Position numbers and translations under genes: made by a program
Shown: in pieces, positions 34,893-44,005 of the stretch
Numbering within the stretch: position 1 is the stretch's first letter
Layout of the letters: each line of letters starts with the position of its first letter
Notes under the pieces: generated by a model
The model's input: only the letters and a program-made list of their open reading frames with translations
The model's database searches: none
Told to the model about the DNA's origin: nothing
From: Bog-473 sp035552395
Lineage (GTDB): Bacteria > Actinomycetota > Acidimicrobiia > Acidimicrobiales > RAAP-2
Length of the DNA stretch: 64,000 bases
NCBI GenBank assembly: GCA_035552395.1
Contig: DASZLL010000044.1
Coordinates: forward strand, 14,409 to 78,408
Direction of reading: 5' to 3'

Positions 34893-35081
34893 TCAACCGG
34901 CGAAACCACGAGCGGCGTTTAGGCGTGCCGCGAGCTCTTCGAGCTGCTCCGGCAAGTCGTCCGGGATATCGCTGGCCGCCGCACCCTCATCACCAATCGC
35001 ATCGATGGCACGCAAGAGCCCGCTCATCGCGTCGGTAAGTTTCGATGCTGCGGTCTTGACGTCGTCGTTCTCATCACTCAT
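34893..35081 (-). CDS. Small hypothetical helical protein
   Basis: 62 residues from the ATG at 35081 with AGAGAGG 8 nt upstream. It is acidic and Ala-rich with heptad-like helices (DVKTAASKLTDAMSGLLRAI and PEQLEELAARLNAA), and no known motif. It lies between the adenylate kinase gene and the DIKPLF-type protein gene on the same strand. Function unknown. Confidence 0.55.
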   Translation of the reverse strand: MSDENDDVKTAASKLTDAMSGLLRAIDAIGDEGAAASDIPDDLPEQLEELAARLNAARGFAG

Positions 35082-35206
35082 GAGGCTGGCCTCTCTCATC
35101 ATCGGATCGGACCGGGGGCCCGACGCGTTAATTGTGGACACGCACGTATGTGTTACCCCGTCATCGTCGGCTGCGCCAGCGGCGCTGAGGCCTTCTGAAG
35201 TCGCGT

Positions 35207-35446
35207 CTACTCGGCCTTGCCCGATTCCACCCAGCTCCGAAATACGGCGACTTGGGCATCGGGCCACTGCGTATCGCAAGGCATGGACCCTGCGGCGACT
35301 CGACCGAGTATCGAATCTGCGTTCCGACTTACATCGTCAAACGACCACAGGTCGAAATGGGACTGCATGGACTCACGATCGCGCTCGCGAAAGAGCGGCT
35401 TTATGTCCTTGCTGAAGCTGACTGGCTGGCCTGGTGTAGGGACCAC
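35207..35446 (-). CDS. Small conserved DIKPLFRERDR-type protein
   Basis: 79 residues. The GTG at 35446 is chosen because GAGGAGGG lies 7 nt upstream; the frame is open much further but lacks support. The body (FSKDIKPLFRERDRESM, LWSFDDV, GSMPCD, VFRSWVESG) matches a small actinobacterial family of unknown function. DIKPLF and W-x-E-SG resemble the start and end of cytochrome-c-like domains, but there is no CxxCH and only one Cys, so heme is not expected. Confidence 0.65.
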   Translation of the reverse strand: MVPTPGQPVSFSKDIKPLFRERDRESMQSHFDLWSFDDVSRNADSILGRVAAGSMPCDTQWPDAQVAVFRSWVESGKAE

Positions 35447-35728
35447 GACTGCACCCTCCTCTGTCTGAGCTGGCAATTGCGACAGTAACGGGAGCCGTGG
35501 GTAGCGGGGCCGGGTGTCCGCATTCAAGCTTGTGCCCGGGACCACATCGTGCCTCCACAAGACGACCCTAAACCTTGGAAATTGCGGGTACATGGCTTCG
35601 CTAGGCCCAAGAATGACCAGCCGGCGTAACGCAATTCCTGCGCGAATACGCTGCAGGTCGGGCCCGCGAGCAGCCGATGCGGGTAGTCGCCGCAGAAACT
35701 TGACCTGCCAGCCGAGGGAGTTCTGACC

Positions 35729-37654
35729 ATGACGCAGAGGACCCGTCATCTCACGGGAGCAGCCAAGCCCGGCGAGCCCAAGGACCGACCAGCGGCGCCA
35801 GCCCCCCCTCCCCCGCCACGCTGGCGAATGTGGCTCCTTCCCGCCGGCATTCTCATCACTCTGGTACTTCTCTACATCCCTCACATGTCGAGTACCCCGA
35901 CCAAGAACTTCAGCTACTCGAAGTTCTTGTCCGAGGTCACCTCGGGCAAGGTGCATACGGCGTCCATCAACCCCGGCGGCGGGATCTCCGGCTCGCTCAA
36001 AGGCGGAGACGACTACACCACCCAGATCCCCACCGCCATCAACGACACCCAGCTGGCGCCCACCCTCAAGGCCCACAACGTGGACATCACCGGTGTCGGA
36101 CAAGGTTCGGCGGTCCTGGCCGACGTGCTGTCCTTTGTTCCGTTCTTGTTGCTCATCGCCTTTTTCATCTACATGGGGCGCCGAGGCGCCCGCCAGTTGT
36201 CGGGCGGGATCATGGGCATCGGGGGATCCAAGGCCAGGGTCTACGACGAAGACAAACCCACGACCCGATTCGCCGATGTCGCCGGCTACCAAGGGGCGAA
36301 GCGTGAGGTGTCCGAAGTAGTCGACTTCCTGAGCCACCCAGAGCGCTATGCCCGGGCGGGAGCCATTGGACCTCGAGGGGTGCTGATGGTCGGACCGCCG
36401 GGAACGGGCAAGACCCTCATGGCCCGGGCTGTGGCCGGCGAGGCTGGCGTGCCCTTTCTGGCCCTCACCGGCTCGAGCTTCGTCGAACTCTTTGTGGGAG
36501 TTGGTGCCTCTCGGGTCCGCGATCTGTTCGCCGACGCACGCAAACGGGCCCCATCCATCATCTTCATCGACGAGATCGACGCCATCGGCCAACGCCGGGG
36601 CGGCTCGATCGTCTCGAACGACGAGCGTGAACAAACGCTCAACCAGCTGCTCGCGGAGATGGACGGCTTCGACCCCACCACGGGTGTGGTGGTCATGGCC
36701 GCCACCAACCGCCCCGAGGTGCTCGACGCCGCCCTCCTCCGACCAGGCCGCTTCGATCGCGAGGTCGAGATTCCCCTGCCCAACCAGGCCGAGCGTGCCG
36801 CCATCCTGGCCGTGCACGTCCAGGGCAAGCATCTGGCCCCCGACGTCGACTTCGACGCCGTGGCCAGGGCCACCCCTGGATTCTCGGGGGCGGATTTGGC
36901 CAATCTCATCAACGAGGCCGCCATCGTCGCCGTGCGTAACGACCGCGACGTCATCTTCGCCCGGGACATCGACGAGGCTCGAGACCGCGTCATCCTCGGC
37001 CGCAGGGACGCGTCGAATGCCTTGCTCCCCGAGGAGAAACATTCGGTGGCCGTCCACGAGGCCGGGCACGCTCTCGTGGCGTTGTTGTCCGAACACGCCG
37101 ACCCGGTAGCCAAGATCACCATCCTGCCTGCCGGACGGGCGCTCGGGGTCACCGAACAGCTACCGGTCGATGAGCGCCATCTGTACGCCGAGAGCTACCT
37201 GCTCGATTCCCTGGCCATTCGCCTCGGTGGCCGGGCCTCGGAGAACCTCGTCATCGGAGAGGCCTCCACCGGCGCGGCCAGCGATCTGTCCGGAGCCACC
37301 GATCTGGCCATCAAAATGGTCACGGAGTGGGGATTGTCGCCTCTGCTGGGACCTATCGGGTACGGATCCGATCAGCCCTCGTACCTGAATGGCCCTCAAT
37401 TTGGTCAGGAACGTCCCTACGCAGAAGGCACCCAACTGGTCATCGACCAGGAGGTCGGGCGCTTGCTCTCTGAAGCCGAGGACAGGGCCGCGGGACTCCT
37501 GAGCGGCAACCGAGACGCGTTGGATGCCGTGATTGCAGCTCTCCTTGAGAAGGAGACCATCTCGGGCGAGGAACTCACTCAAATCGTCGAACGGGTTCGC
37601 AGCGCAGAAGGGGGCAAGTCTCCCGTCACTGCGCCCTCGACCAATTCGAAGTGA
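35729..37654 (+). CDS. ftsH: ATP-dependent zinc metalloprotease FtsH
   Basis: 641 residues. A Pro-rich cytoplasmic head precedes TM1 (about 33-51), an outside domain of about 75 residues and TM2 (about 131-149). The AAA module has Walker A GPPGTGKT (222-229), pore FVELFVG (251-257), Walker B IIFIDE (277-282) and the second region of homology with RPGRFD (338-343). The zinc site is HEAGH (443-447). It degrades membrane and misfolded cytosolic proteins. The position beside adk, pfk and redox genes is unlike the housekeeping ftsH-folE locus and suggests an accessory stress copy. The ATG follows GAGGGAG. Confidence 0.95.
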   Translation: MTQRTRHLTGAAKPGEPKDRPAAPAPPPPPRWRMWLLPAGILITLVLLYIPHMSSTPTKNFSYSKFLSEVTSGKVHTASINPGGGISGSLKGGDDYTTQIPTAINDTQLAPTLKAHNVDITGVGQGSAVLADVLSFVPFLLLIAFFIYMGRRGARQLSGGIMGIGGSKARVYDEDKPTTRFADVAGYQGAKREVSEVVDFLSHPERYARAGAIGPRGVLMVGPPGTGKTLMARAVAGEAGVPFLALTGSSFVELFVGVGASRVRDLFADARKRAPSIIFIDEIDAIGQRRGGSIVSNDEREQTLNQLLAEMDGFDPTTGVVVMAATNRPEVLDAALLRPGRFDREVEIPLPNQAERAAILAVHVQGKHLAPDVDFDAVARATPGFSGADLANLINEAAIVAVRNDRDVIFARDIDEARDRVILGRRDASNALLPEEKHSVAVHEAGHALVALLSEHADPVAKITILPAGRALGVTEQLPVDERHLYAESYLLDSLAIRLGGRASENLVIGEASTGAASDLSGATDLAIKMVTEWGLSPLLGPIGYGSDQPSYLNGPQFGQERPYAEGTQLVIDQEVGRLLSEAEDRAAGLLSGNRDALDAVIAALLEKETISGEELTQIVERVRSAEGGKSPVTAPSTNSK

Positions 37655-37674
37655 CGTCCGATAGCCAAGAATCA

Positions 37675-37689
37675 GCCTGCACGGCAGGC
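37675..37689. terminator. Inverted repeat between convergent ftsH and phosphofructokinase genes
   Basis: GCCTGC-ACG-GCAGGC forms a 6-bp GC stem with a 3-nt loop in the 58-bp gap between convergent stops. There is no T-run. A candidate bidirectional terminator. Confidence 0.4.
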
Positions 37690-37712
37690 CGCAACGGGAC
37701 CGCGACGAGGAG

Positions 37713-38738
37713 TCATCCGAAGAAAACCTCGGCTTCCGCATAGAGCTCCGGTGGCACCAGTTTGATCGTCGCCAAGGCCTCAGAGAGCGGGACGAGGTGG
37801 ATGGAGGTGCCATGCAGCGCCACCATCTGACCGAGGTGACCATCATGCAGAGCGTCTATGGCATGTAGTCCAAACCTCGTCGCGAGCACGCGGTCGAACG
37901 CTGTGGGACTCCCACCGCGTTGCACGTGTCCAAGAACCGTGGTGCGGGCTTCTTTTTGCGTGCGATGGGCGATCTCCGACTCCAAGAGGTTCCCGATCCC
38001 CGACAGGCGCACATGGCCGAAAGCATCCACCTCGCCATCCCGCGAAGGCAACGTACCCTCGAGTGGCATTGCTCCTTCGGCCACGACGATGATCGGCGCG
38101 TAGTGACTTGCAAAGCGATGCTCGATGAAGGCACACACCTCCTCGATGTGGAACGGGCGTTCGGGGATAAGTATCGCGTTTGCACCCCCGGCAACTCCGG
38201 AGTGCCAGGCGATCCATCCGGTGTGTCGTCCCATGACCTCGACAATGAGTACACGGTGGTGACTTTCAGCCGTTGTGTGCAATCGATCGATGGCTTCAGT
38301 TGCAACCGTCACGGCGGTATCAAAACCGAACGTGTAATCGGTGGCTCCCAGATCGTTGTCGATGGTCTTTGGTACACCAACAACAGGAAGACCGGTCGCT
38401 GACAGCTTGGTCGCCACGCCGAGGGTGTCCTCACCTCCGATCACAACAAGGCCCTCGACACCAAGGCTGTCTACCGTGTCGAGAATCCGGCGTTCACCGT
38501 TGTCCTCTCTGTAAGGATTGGTTCGGCTGGACCCGAGAATCGTGCCTCCGCGCGGCAGGATTCCCCGGACGGCGGCGACGTCAAGCGGCATCGAGTCGCC
38601 TTCCAAAGGACCTCGCCAACCGTCGCGGAATCCGACGAACTCGTCACCGTAAACCTGGACACCCTTGCGTACGACGGCCCGGATCACCGCGTTCAGACCC
38701 GGGCAGTCGCCGCCACCAGTCAGCACTCCTACACGCAC
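37713..38738 (-). CDS. 6-phosphofructokinase with pyrophosphate-type active site
   Basis: 341 residues, GTG start. The PfkA fold is shown by GVLTGGGDCPGLNA, PKTIDNDL, the EVMGRHTGW segment, AEGAMP and LGHVQRGGSP. The phosphoryl-donor positions read GGEDT with Asp104, and PKTIDND with Lys124. In this family Gly104 goes with ATP and Asp104 together with Lys124 goes with pyrophosphate, as in Amycolatopsis PPi-PFK. I therefore infer a reversible PPi-dependent enzyme, which would save ATP and allow gluconeogenic flux. It lies downstream of the broken redoxin gene on the same strand. Confidence 0.88.
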   Translation of the reverse strand: MRVGVLTGGGDCPGLNAVIRAVVRKGVQVYGDEFVGFRDGWRGPLEGDSMPLDVAAVRGILPRGGTILGSSRTNPYREDNGERRILDTVDSLGVEGLVVIGGEDTLGVATKLSATGLPVVGVPKTIDNDLGATDYTFGFDTAVTVATEAIDRLHTTAESHHRVLIVEVMGRHTGWIAWHSGVAGGANAILIPERPFHIEEVCAFIEHRFASHYAPIIVVAEGAMPLEGTLPSRDGEVDAFGHVRLSGIGNLLESEIAHRTQKEARTTVLGHVQRGGSPTAFDRVLATRFGLHAIDALHDGHLGQMVALHGTSIHLVPLSEALATIKLVPPELYAEAEVFFG

Positions 38739-38822
38739 AGAACGGAGCGTACCCAGGACCGGGGACTGCCGTTTGGAGCAGAGGGCATTCGGGGAGCACG
38801 ACTGCTCCTCAAGAACGGTTTG

Positions 38823-39478
38823 CTACAGCCCCGCTCTTGGAGTCGTCGGGCGGGGAGCTCGACGTCCCTGAACCAAGGGATTGACCTGCTCGGGCGGATC
38901 AGAAACAGGGTGGACGTCGGGGTCCGGGAAGAACCGTGCGTAGTTGCCCGCCTCCCAGGCCGACCTGAGGCCCGGCGCGCCGAGATCCCAGTCGGGACGA
39001 ATCTCGCGTGTCACCTCGCGAAGATCGCGCCGCAAGTCTTCACCCGACGGGCGGCCCCAAAACCAATAGCCGTTGTACACGGTGTGGATGACGAGCCCGG
39101 CTTCAGCGCGAGCGTGTAAGGGATCATCGGATCGTGGTACGGGATCGGTGTACTCCTGAATGTCCAGGTCCTTCTGCACCCGTCTGCCCGCGTCGGAGAG
39201 GAACGTCCAACCGGCACCAACTGAGTCGCGGAACTCACGAGTCGCAAGGATGTTGTCGGTCGAGATCGTGACGATCTGCGTATACGCCACCACGAACTTC
39301 GAGTACAGAGATACAAGCTCCAAGTGTTGTTGGTGATCTTCGGACAGTAGTGACCTCGGCTAAGCACCAGAACCATTGGGTCGTTGCCCTGCAACTCGCT
39401 GAGTCTGCGGCGAGTCTTGGTATGGTCGGTCAAGTCGTAGTCAGGGAACTTCGCGCCAGGCTTGATATCAGCACGCAC
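38823..39478 (-). pseudogene. Redoxin-domain protein, broken by three single-base indels
   Basis: The start (MRADIKPGAKFPDY) and most of the length match the intact redoxin at 55825-56418. The reading frame shifts after RGHYCPK (one base lost near 39336), shifts again after EYTDP (one base gained near 39139) and is restored at PGLVIHTVYNG (one base lost near 39098). Between these points the other frame continues the homologous sequence exactly. The last two shifts compensate each other; the first does not. No stop-codon substitutions are seen, so sequencing error is the main alternative to true decay. Confidence 0.8.
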
Positions 39479-39547
39479 AGGTCTTCCTCTTCAGGGTCTC
39501 GAGTCAAATGGGCCCTCTGAAGTGAGCATGGCGATCCGGGCGAGCCC

Positions 39548-39590
39548 TCGCGCCCGTTTGACACCCTGGTCCATTGCCCTGGCCTGGGTT
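39548..39590. promoter_or_regulatory. Shared intergenic motif, copy A
   Basis: TCGCGCCCGT, then 6 bases, then CCCTGGTC, then a GCCCTGG repeat. The same arrangement is found at 44206-44240 and 45511-45546, each time upstream of a minus-strand gene. This copy lies 70-110 bp upstream of the broken redoxin gene and just beyond the end of the LuxR-type regulator gene. Confidence 0.5.
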
Positions 39591-39616
39591 CTAAGAAACC
39601 GTGCCCGTCTCTGCCC

Positions 39617-42352
39617 TCAGCTCGGCAACGCGGCGCGCAGGTCCCTCCGTGAATTGATCCCCAGTTTCGTGAATACCTTGCGCAGGTGCCATTCGACGGT
39701 CCGCGAGCTGATGAAGAGCTCCGCGCCGATCTCTGGGTTCGTCAGACCGTCTCGGGCGAGACGCGCTATGTGCTCCTCTTGGGGGGTGAGTTCGTCACGG
39801 GTGTCGTCCCGACGTTTCCGCACCTTTTCCCCCGTAGCCATCAACTCGTGGCGCGCGCGCTCCGCGAATCCATTCGCCCCCATTGAGAAGAACGTGTCAT
39901 AGGCGGCTCGGAGCGGCTGCCGCGCGTCGGCCCGGCGGTTCACCCGGCGCAACCATTCGCCATAGCTCAGCTGCGCCCGGGCCAGATGCGCCACCATTCG
40001 GGTCCGCTCAAGCGCCTCGATGGCCTGGCGATGTAACTCCTCCGCTGATTCAGCGTCCACGACGAGCGCGCGCGAACGCGCCGCGGTTCCCTTCGCCCAC
40101 TCGGTGCCACTCGCCATGGCGTATTCAGAGAGGCGATTCGCGGCGTCACGGGCGGCCTGTGGCTGGCCACATCGCGATGCGGCCTCAACCAGCTCGGGCA
40201 GCGCCCAAGCAGCAATCACCATGTCGTCTGCCGCGACTGCGTTCTGTGCGGCGACCAGCGCCAGCTCGTAGTGCCCTAGACCGTTGTAAAGGATCGCCGT
40301 CGCATATTCGGCCGAGCTGATCGCGCAGCCCTCGCCCCGGACGCGGGCCGCGCGATTCATTACCTCGACCAGGTTCAATGCTGTCAACGTTTGGCCTCGC
40401 CAGGCTGCAAGCCGCAGCGGGATGTAGGGAAGCGTCTCGGCTCTGATTCCCAGATCGAGGCTCTGTGCCTCGGTGAACAGTCCGGCCGCTAGGGATAACT
40501 CACCCGTTTGGATGTGGAATCCAGCCAGGTAGTCAAGGGCATAGGGAAGCAAGGTTAGAGTTCCCGTCGTGCGAGCGAGTTCCGCTTGCGTCGAGGCAAG
40601 CTCGAACCAAGCTTCGTCGTCCCACAACTCCATTGCCGTGAGGTCGTACGCGACACTTGGCCAGTCCAGCTCTCGCTCGGCGGAACGGTAGGCGCGTAGA
40701 GCTCCGGTCAACGCAGGCGCTGCGGCTACATACCCTTCGATCGCACGGGTCGCCATACCGAGCAACAGCAGCCGCCTGGCCGAAAGCGATTCGGGCCCTA
40801 GGGCCGCCGCTTGAGCCGCTCGCGCAACGTCGATGTAATCCGATCCGGCCGCGAGACTGGCGGCATAGACAGCAGCGACCATCGCTTCCAGGTAGGTCTC
40901 TTGTGCGAGATCGTCATCGAGGTGTTCCAGTCGTTGCGCCGCTCTGAGCAGAAGTAGTGGCGCGTCGCGGCCTCGTTTGAGATCAAAGGTGATCTCAGCA
41001 TGCATGCGTTGTACCTGGGCCCGGCCGAAATCGTCCAGCGGCCCCGCGTCCGCTGTCGCCAGGAGCGACTCTGCAGCCGCGAGGTCCGCGGCTTCGAATT
41101 TCGCACGAGCGGCCGCAATCGCCCGTGAGGCGCGAAGGCCCGGGTCCGGGGTGAGTGCCACCGCCCGTTCTAGGAAGGCGGCCGAGGCCGCGAGACCACC
41201 CCGACGCTGCGCAACCTTCGCGCAGTCGAGCAGCTCGCCGGCCACCTCCTTGTCGGGATCTCTCGCCGCTTGCGCACGATGCCAGGCCCGCCGATCAGGA
41301 TCCGCTGCAGGGTCCATTGCGGCCGCTAGCGCAGCGTGCACTGCGCGTCGATCGTCCGCCGAGGCCGCACCGTAGACAGCCGATCTCACCAACGGATGTC
41401 GAAACCGTACCCGCGCGCCTATCTCGAGCAACTGATCGGCACTGGCGGGTTGGGCCGCCGTTTGTTCGATCCCAAGCGACCGGGCCGCCCGCCAAAGAAG
41501 AGAGGCGTCTCCTATGGGGTCTGCCGCCGCGAGCAGCATGAGTTGTTGCGTCGCTACTGGCAACTCGGCCACTCGCGCCAGATAGTGCTCCTCGATCTGT
41601 CCGGGGACATCCCCTCTATCTGGGACCGCGAATCCGCCGGCCAGAGCGGCTGTGCTCATACTCCTCGAAAGCTCGAGCAACGCCAATGGGTTGCCCCGTG
41701 TTTCGGCGGCAATCCGGTCACGTACGCGCTCATCGAGCCGGCCCGGAACGATTGTTGCGAGGAGAGCGCGCGCGTCTTCCTCCTCAAGCCCTTCGACTCG
41801 CAGCTCCGGTAACCCCGCGAGTTCGCGTTCGGCGCTTGGTTCGCGCACACCGAAGACGATCGCGACCGACTCTGCCAACAGCCGTCGGGCAACGAAACCG
41901 AGGACCTGGCACGAGGCTCGATCCAGCCACTGTGCATCGTCCACGAGGCAGACCAATGCCTGCTCCTCGGCAACGTCGGACAGCAGACTGAGCGTCGCCA
42001 GGGCGACCAGGAAAGCATCCGGTCGATCGCCAGACGAGATGCCGAGCGCCACCTCCAGTGCGTCCTTCTGTGGCTTCGGAAGCGAGTCAAGCTTTCCGAG
42101 CATCGGCGCACACAGCTGGTGCAGTCCTGCGAACGGCAGCTCCATCTCAGCCTCGACCCCGGCGACTTGGGCAACGCGGAACCCAGCGGCCTGTGAAGCG
42201 CAGTAGCGCAGCAGGGACGACTTTCCGACACCGGCTTCACCGCGGAGGACCAGGACCGCACTGTGCCCACTACGTACTTCTTCCAGTAGCCGATCGAGCA
42301 CACCGCACTCATTGGTCCTGCCGCGAAACCCGGGGGGGCGCTGGCTGACCAT
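39617..42352 (-). CDS. Large LuxR-family ATPase regulator (LAL/MalT-like)
   Basis: 911 residues. N-terminal STAND/AAA ATPase: Walker A GEAGVGKSS (38-46) and Walker B-like LVCLVDDAQWLD (about 123-134). A long alpha-helical TPR-like middle (about 330-830) follows. The C-terminal LuxR helix-turn-helix (about 848-905) is typical: LTPQEEHIARLARDGLTNPE then ISSRTVEWHLRKVF. Such proteins sense a small ligand or protein, bind ATP, multimerise and activate promoters. Its position amid several minus-strand redox genes sharing an upstream motif suggests a local regulon; this is inference. Confidence 0.93.
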   Translation of the reverse strand: MVSQRPPGFRGRTNECGVLDRLLEEVRSGHSAVLVLRGEAGVGKSSLLRYCASQAAGFRVAQVAGVEAEMELPFAGLHQLCAPMLGKLDSLPKPQKDALEVALGISSGDRPDAFLVALATLSLLSDVAEEQALVCLVDDAQWLDRASCQVLGFVARRLLAESVAIVFGVREPSAERELAGLPELRVEGLEEEDARALLATIVPGRLDERVRDRIAAETRGNPLALLELSRSMSTAALAGGFAVPDRGDVPGQIEEHYLARVAELPVATQQLMLLAAADPIGDASLLWRAARSLGIEQTAAQPASADQLLEIGARVRFRHPLVRSAVYGAASADDRRAVHAALAAAMDPAADPDRRAWHRAQAARDPDKEVAGELLDCAKVAQRRGGLAASAAFLERAVALTPDPGLRASRAIAAARAKFEAADLAAAESLLATADAGPLDDFGRAQVQRMHAEITFDLKRGRDAPLLLLRAAQRLEHLDDDLAQETYLEAMVAAVYAASLAAGSDYIDVARAAQAAALGPESLSARRLLLLGMATRAIEGYVAAAPALTGALRAYRSAERELDWPSVAYDLTAMELWDDEAWFELASTQAELARTTGTLTLLPYALDYLAGFHIQTGELSLAAGLFTEAQSLDLGIRAETLPYIPLRLAAWRGQTLTALNLVEVMNRAARVRGEGCAISSAEYATAILYNGLGHYELALVAAQNAVAADDMVIAAWALPELVEAASRCGQPQAARDAANRLSEYAMASGTEWAKGTAARSRALVVDAESAEELHRQAIEALERTRMVAHLARAQLSYGEWLRRVNRRADARQPLRAAYDTFFSMGANGFAERARHELMATGEKVRKRRDDTRDELTPQEEHIARLARDGLTNPEIGAELFISSRTVEWHLRKVFTKLGINSRRDLRAALPS

Positions 42353-42619
42353 TTGGCCGCAGCCTAAGCGACCAGGGTTGCCATCGTCTCACCCGGACAC
42401 CGACGAAGCGCCCGGTGCAACCAGCCGATAAATCCGCGTTCTCGTTCTTCACGCCGGGGCCCAACGGATGTTCGACCAAGGGCGTCGACATCTACCCCGA
42501 GCTCCAACAGCTGCGATTCGCTGTATCGGTTATCCCCCAAGGGACGGACGGCACCTTCCCTCGTTGCGAGAAGCCCCGTCTGTTTCCTTTCTCCTCGCGG
42601 CCAATGAGGAGTTCGCTGA

Positions 42620-43450
42620 TCAACGCAGAAACTCCAACAGTGCCGCGTTGACTTCGGCCGAATGCGTCCAACATACGTTGTGCGGTCCGTCTGTGATCTC
42701 AATCAACTTCACGTCGTCGACTAGTTCGGGAAGACGCCGACCGGTCGACTCGATCGGGAGGATGCGGTCATCAGTGCCCTGGAGAACGAGCACAGGCACA
42801 TCCATCTTGGGGAGGTCGGCCCGGAAATCCGTCAACCAAGTCGAGACACAGGCGAGGCTGGCGTAGGCGGATGAAGCGGACGCTACCTCGAAGCTTGCGT
42901 TCCAGGCCTCGTCGCTGATACGAGTGCCGCGGAAGGTGTCGACGTTGTTGAAGTTGTCGAGGAAGAACTTGAACCACGCATAACGGTCCTTACGTACACT
43001 CTCCATGAAGCCATCAAAGACGCTTTGGGGCACTCCCTTGGGGTTGTCGTCTGCCTGCAACAAGAACGGCGGGATAGGCCCGATCAATACCGCCTTTACG
43101 ACCCGGTTGGAGCCATACGTTCCGAGATACCGCGCCACCTCGCCAGTTCCCATCGAGAAACCGACCAGTGTCGCGTCGCGCAGATCGAGTTCATCCATGA
43201 GACTTTTCAGATCCGCCGCGAACGTGTCGTAGTCGTATCCCACGGTCGGCTGACTCGACTTGCCGAAGCCCCGGCGGTCGTACGTGATGACGCGGTGACC
43301 GGCTTCTAAAAGAACGGGCACCTGCTTTTCCCACGATGATCCGCTGAGTGGATATCCGTGGATCAGGACTACTGGCGCACCGTCTCCATGGTCCTCGTAG
43401 TAGATCTCGACCTTGTCGGAATTCTCCGTTCCGACCTCCAGGTAAGGCAC
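42620..43450 (-). CDS. Alpha/beta hydrolase, non-heme chloroperoxidase/esterase type
   Basis: 276 residues if started at the GTG at 43450, which has AAAGGAG 9 nt upstream and gives the family's usual beginning (PYLEVGTENS). The ATG three codons upstream abuts the ribosome site and is less likely. Oxyanion motif HGYPLSGSSWEKQ, nucleophile elbow GFSMGTGE (Ser), the Asp in LQGTDDRILP and the His in DGPHNVCWTH complete the triad. In vivo these enzymes are esterases or lactonases; haloperoxidase activity is a side reaction with peroxide. Confidence 0.9.
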   Translation of the reverse strand: MPYLEVGTENSDKVEIYYEDHGDGAPVVLIHGYPLSGSSWEKQVPVLLEAGHRVITYDRRGFGKSSQPTVGYDYDTFAADLKSLMDELDLRDATLVGFSMGTGEVARYLGTYGSNRVVKAVLIGPIPPFLLQADDNPKGVPQSVFDGFMESVRKDRYAWFKFFLDNFNNVDTFRGTRISDEAWNASFEVASASSAYASLACVSTWLTDFRADLPKMDVPVLVLQGTDDRILPIESTGRRLPELVDDVKLIEITDGPHNVCWTHSAEVNAALLEFLR

Positions 43451-43564
43451 CTTTACCATCTCCTTTTCTTTCCTAGCTACCGCGGTTCGAGCACAGATGC
43501 ACCGCCCCGGCCGCCGCAACGAGCTGCGGCTGATAAGTGGGGCGGATGGTTTACGCGTGCAGAA

Positions 43565-44005
43565 TCACTCCCGGCCCGGGAGCCGCGTCGTGACCTCTTG
43601 GACGATCCACAGATTGCCGTCCGGGTCGTTGAAAGAGCAGAAAGAGCCGTAGCTGGTGCGCTCGGGGTCAACCCCGGGTTGGCGCGCCTCGACCGGGAAC
43701 GGAGGACCGTGCCAGACGTCACTTACGTCGATGCCCAGCTTGAGGAGTCCGTCGCGAGCCGCCTCGATGTCAGGGACGACGAGGGTGCCCTGCGTCCCGC
43801 CCGGCGCGGCCGTGTGCAGTCCCAGGCCGAACGTAATCGAGGCCGGCGAGCCCGGAGGAGTGAACTGAACGAAGCGCAGTCCATCCATCGGTGCGACGTC
43901 GTCGTCAAGTCGCCACCCAAGTTGCTGGTAGAAACCCTTGGCTCGGTCGACATCGGTCACGGGGACGATGTGGTTTTCCAGATTCATTTTCACGGTCGCG
44001 CTCAT
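43565..44005 (-). CDS. VOC-family (glyoxalase-fold) protein
   Basis: 146 residues with the paired beta-alpha-beta-beta-beta modules of the vicinal oxygen chelate fold: ENHIVPVTDVDRAKGFYQQL opens module 1, LVVPDIEAARDGLLKLGI opens module 2 and FNDPDGNLWIVQEV closes it. It is a paralogue of 51073-51714 (both end in QEV-T-RLPGR). Likely a metal-dependent lyase, dioxygenase or binding protein; substrate unknown. Confidence 0.85.
   Translation of the reverse strand: MSATVKMNLENHIVPVTDVDRAKGFYQQLGWRLDDDVAPMDGLRFVQFTPPGSPASITFGLGLHTAAPGGTQGTLVVPDIEAARDGLLKLGIDVSDVWHGPPFPVEARQPGVDPERTSYGSFCSFNDPDGNLWIVQEVTTRLPGRE

Noticed and set aside
35207..37096. 629-residue minus-strand open frame across ftsH
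   Set aside because: Only its last 79 codons form a real protein; the rest is a shadow of ftsH.
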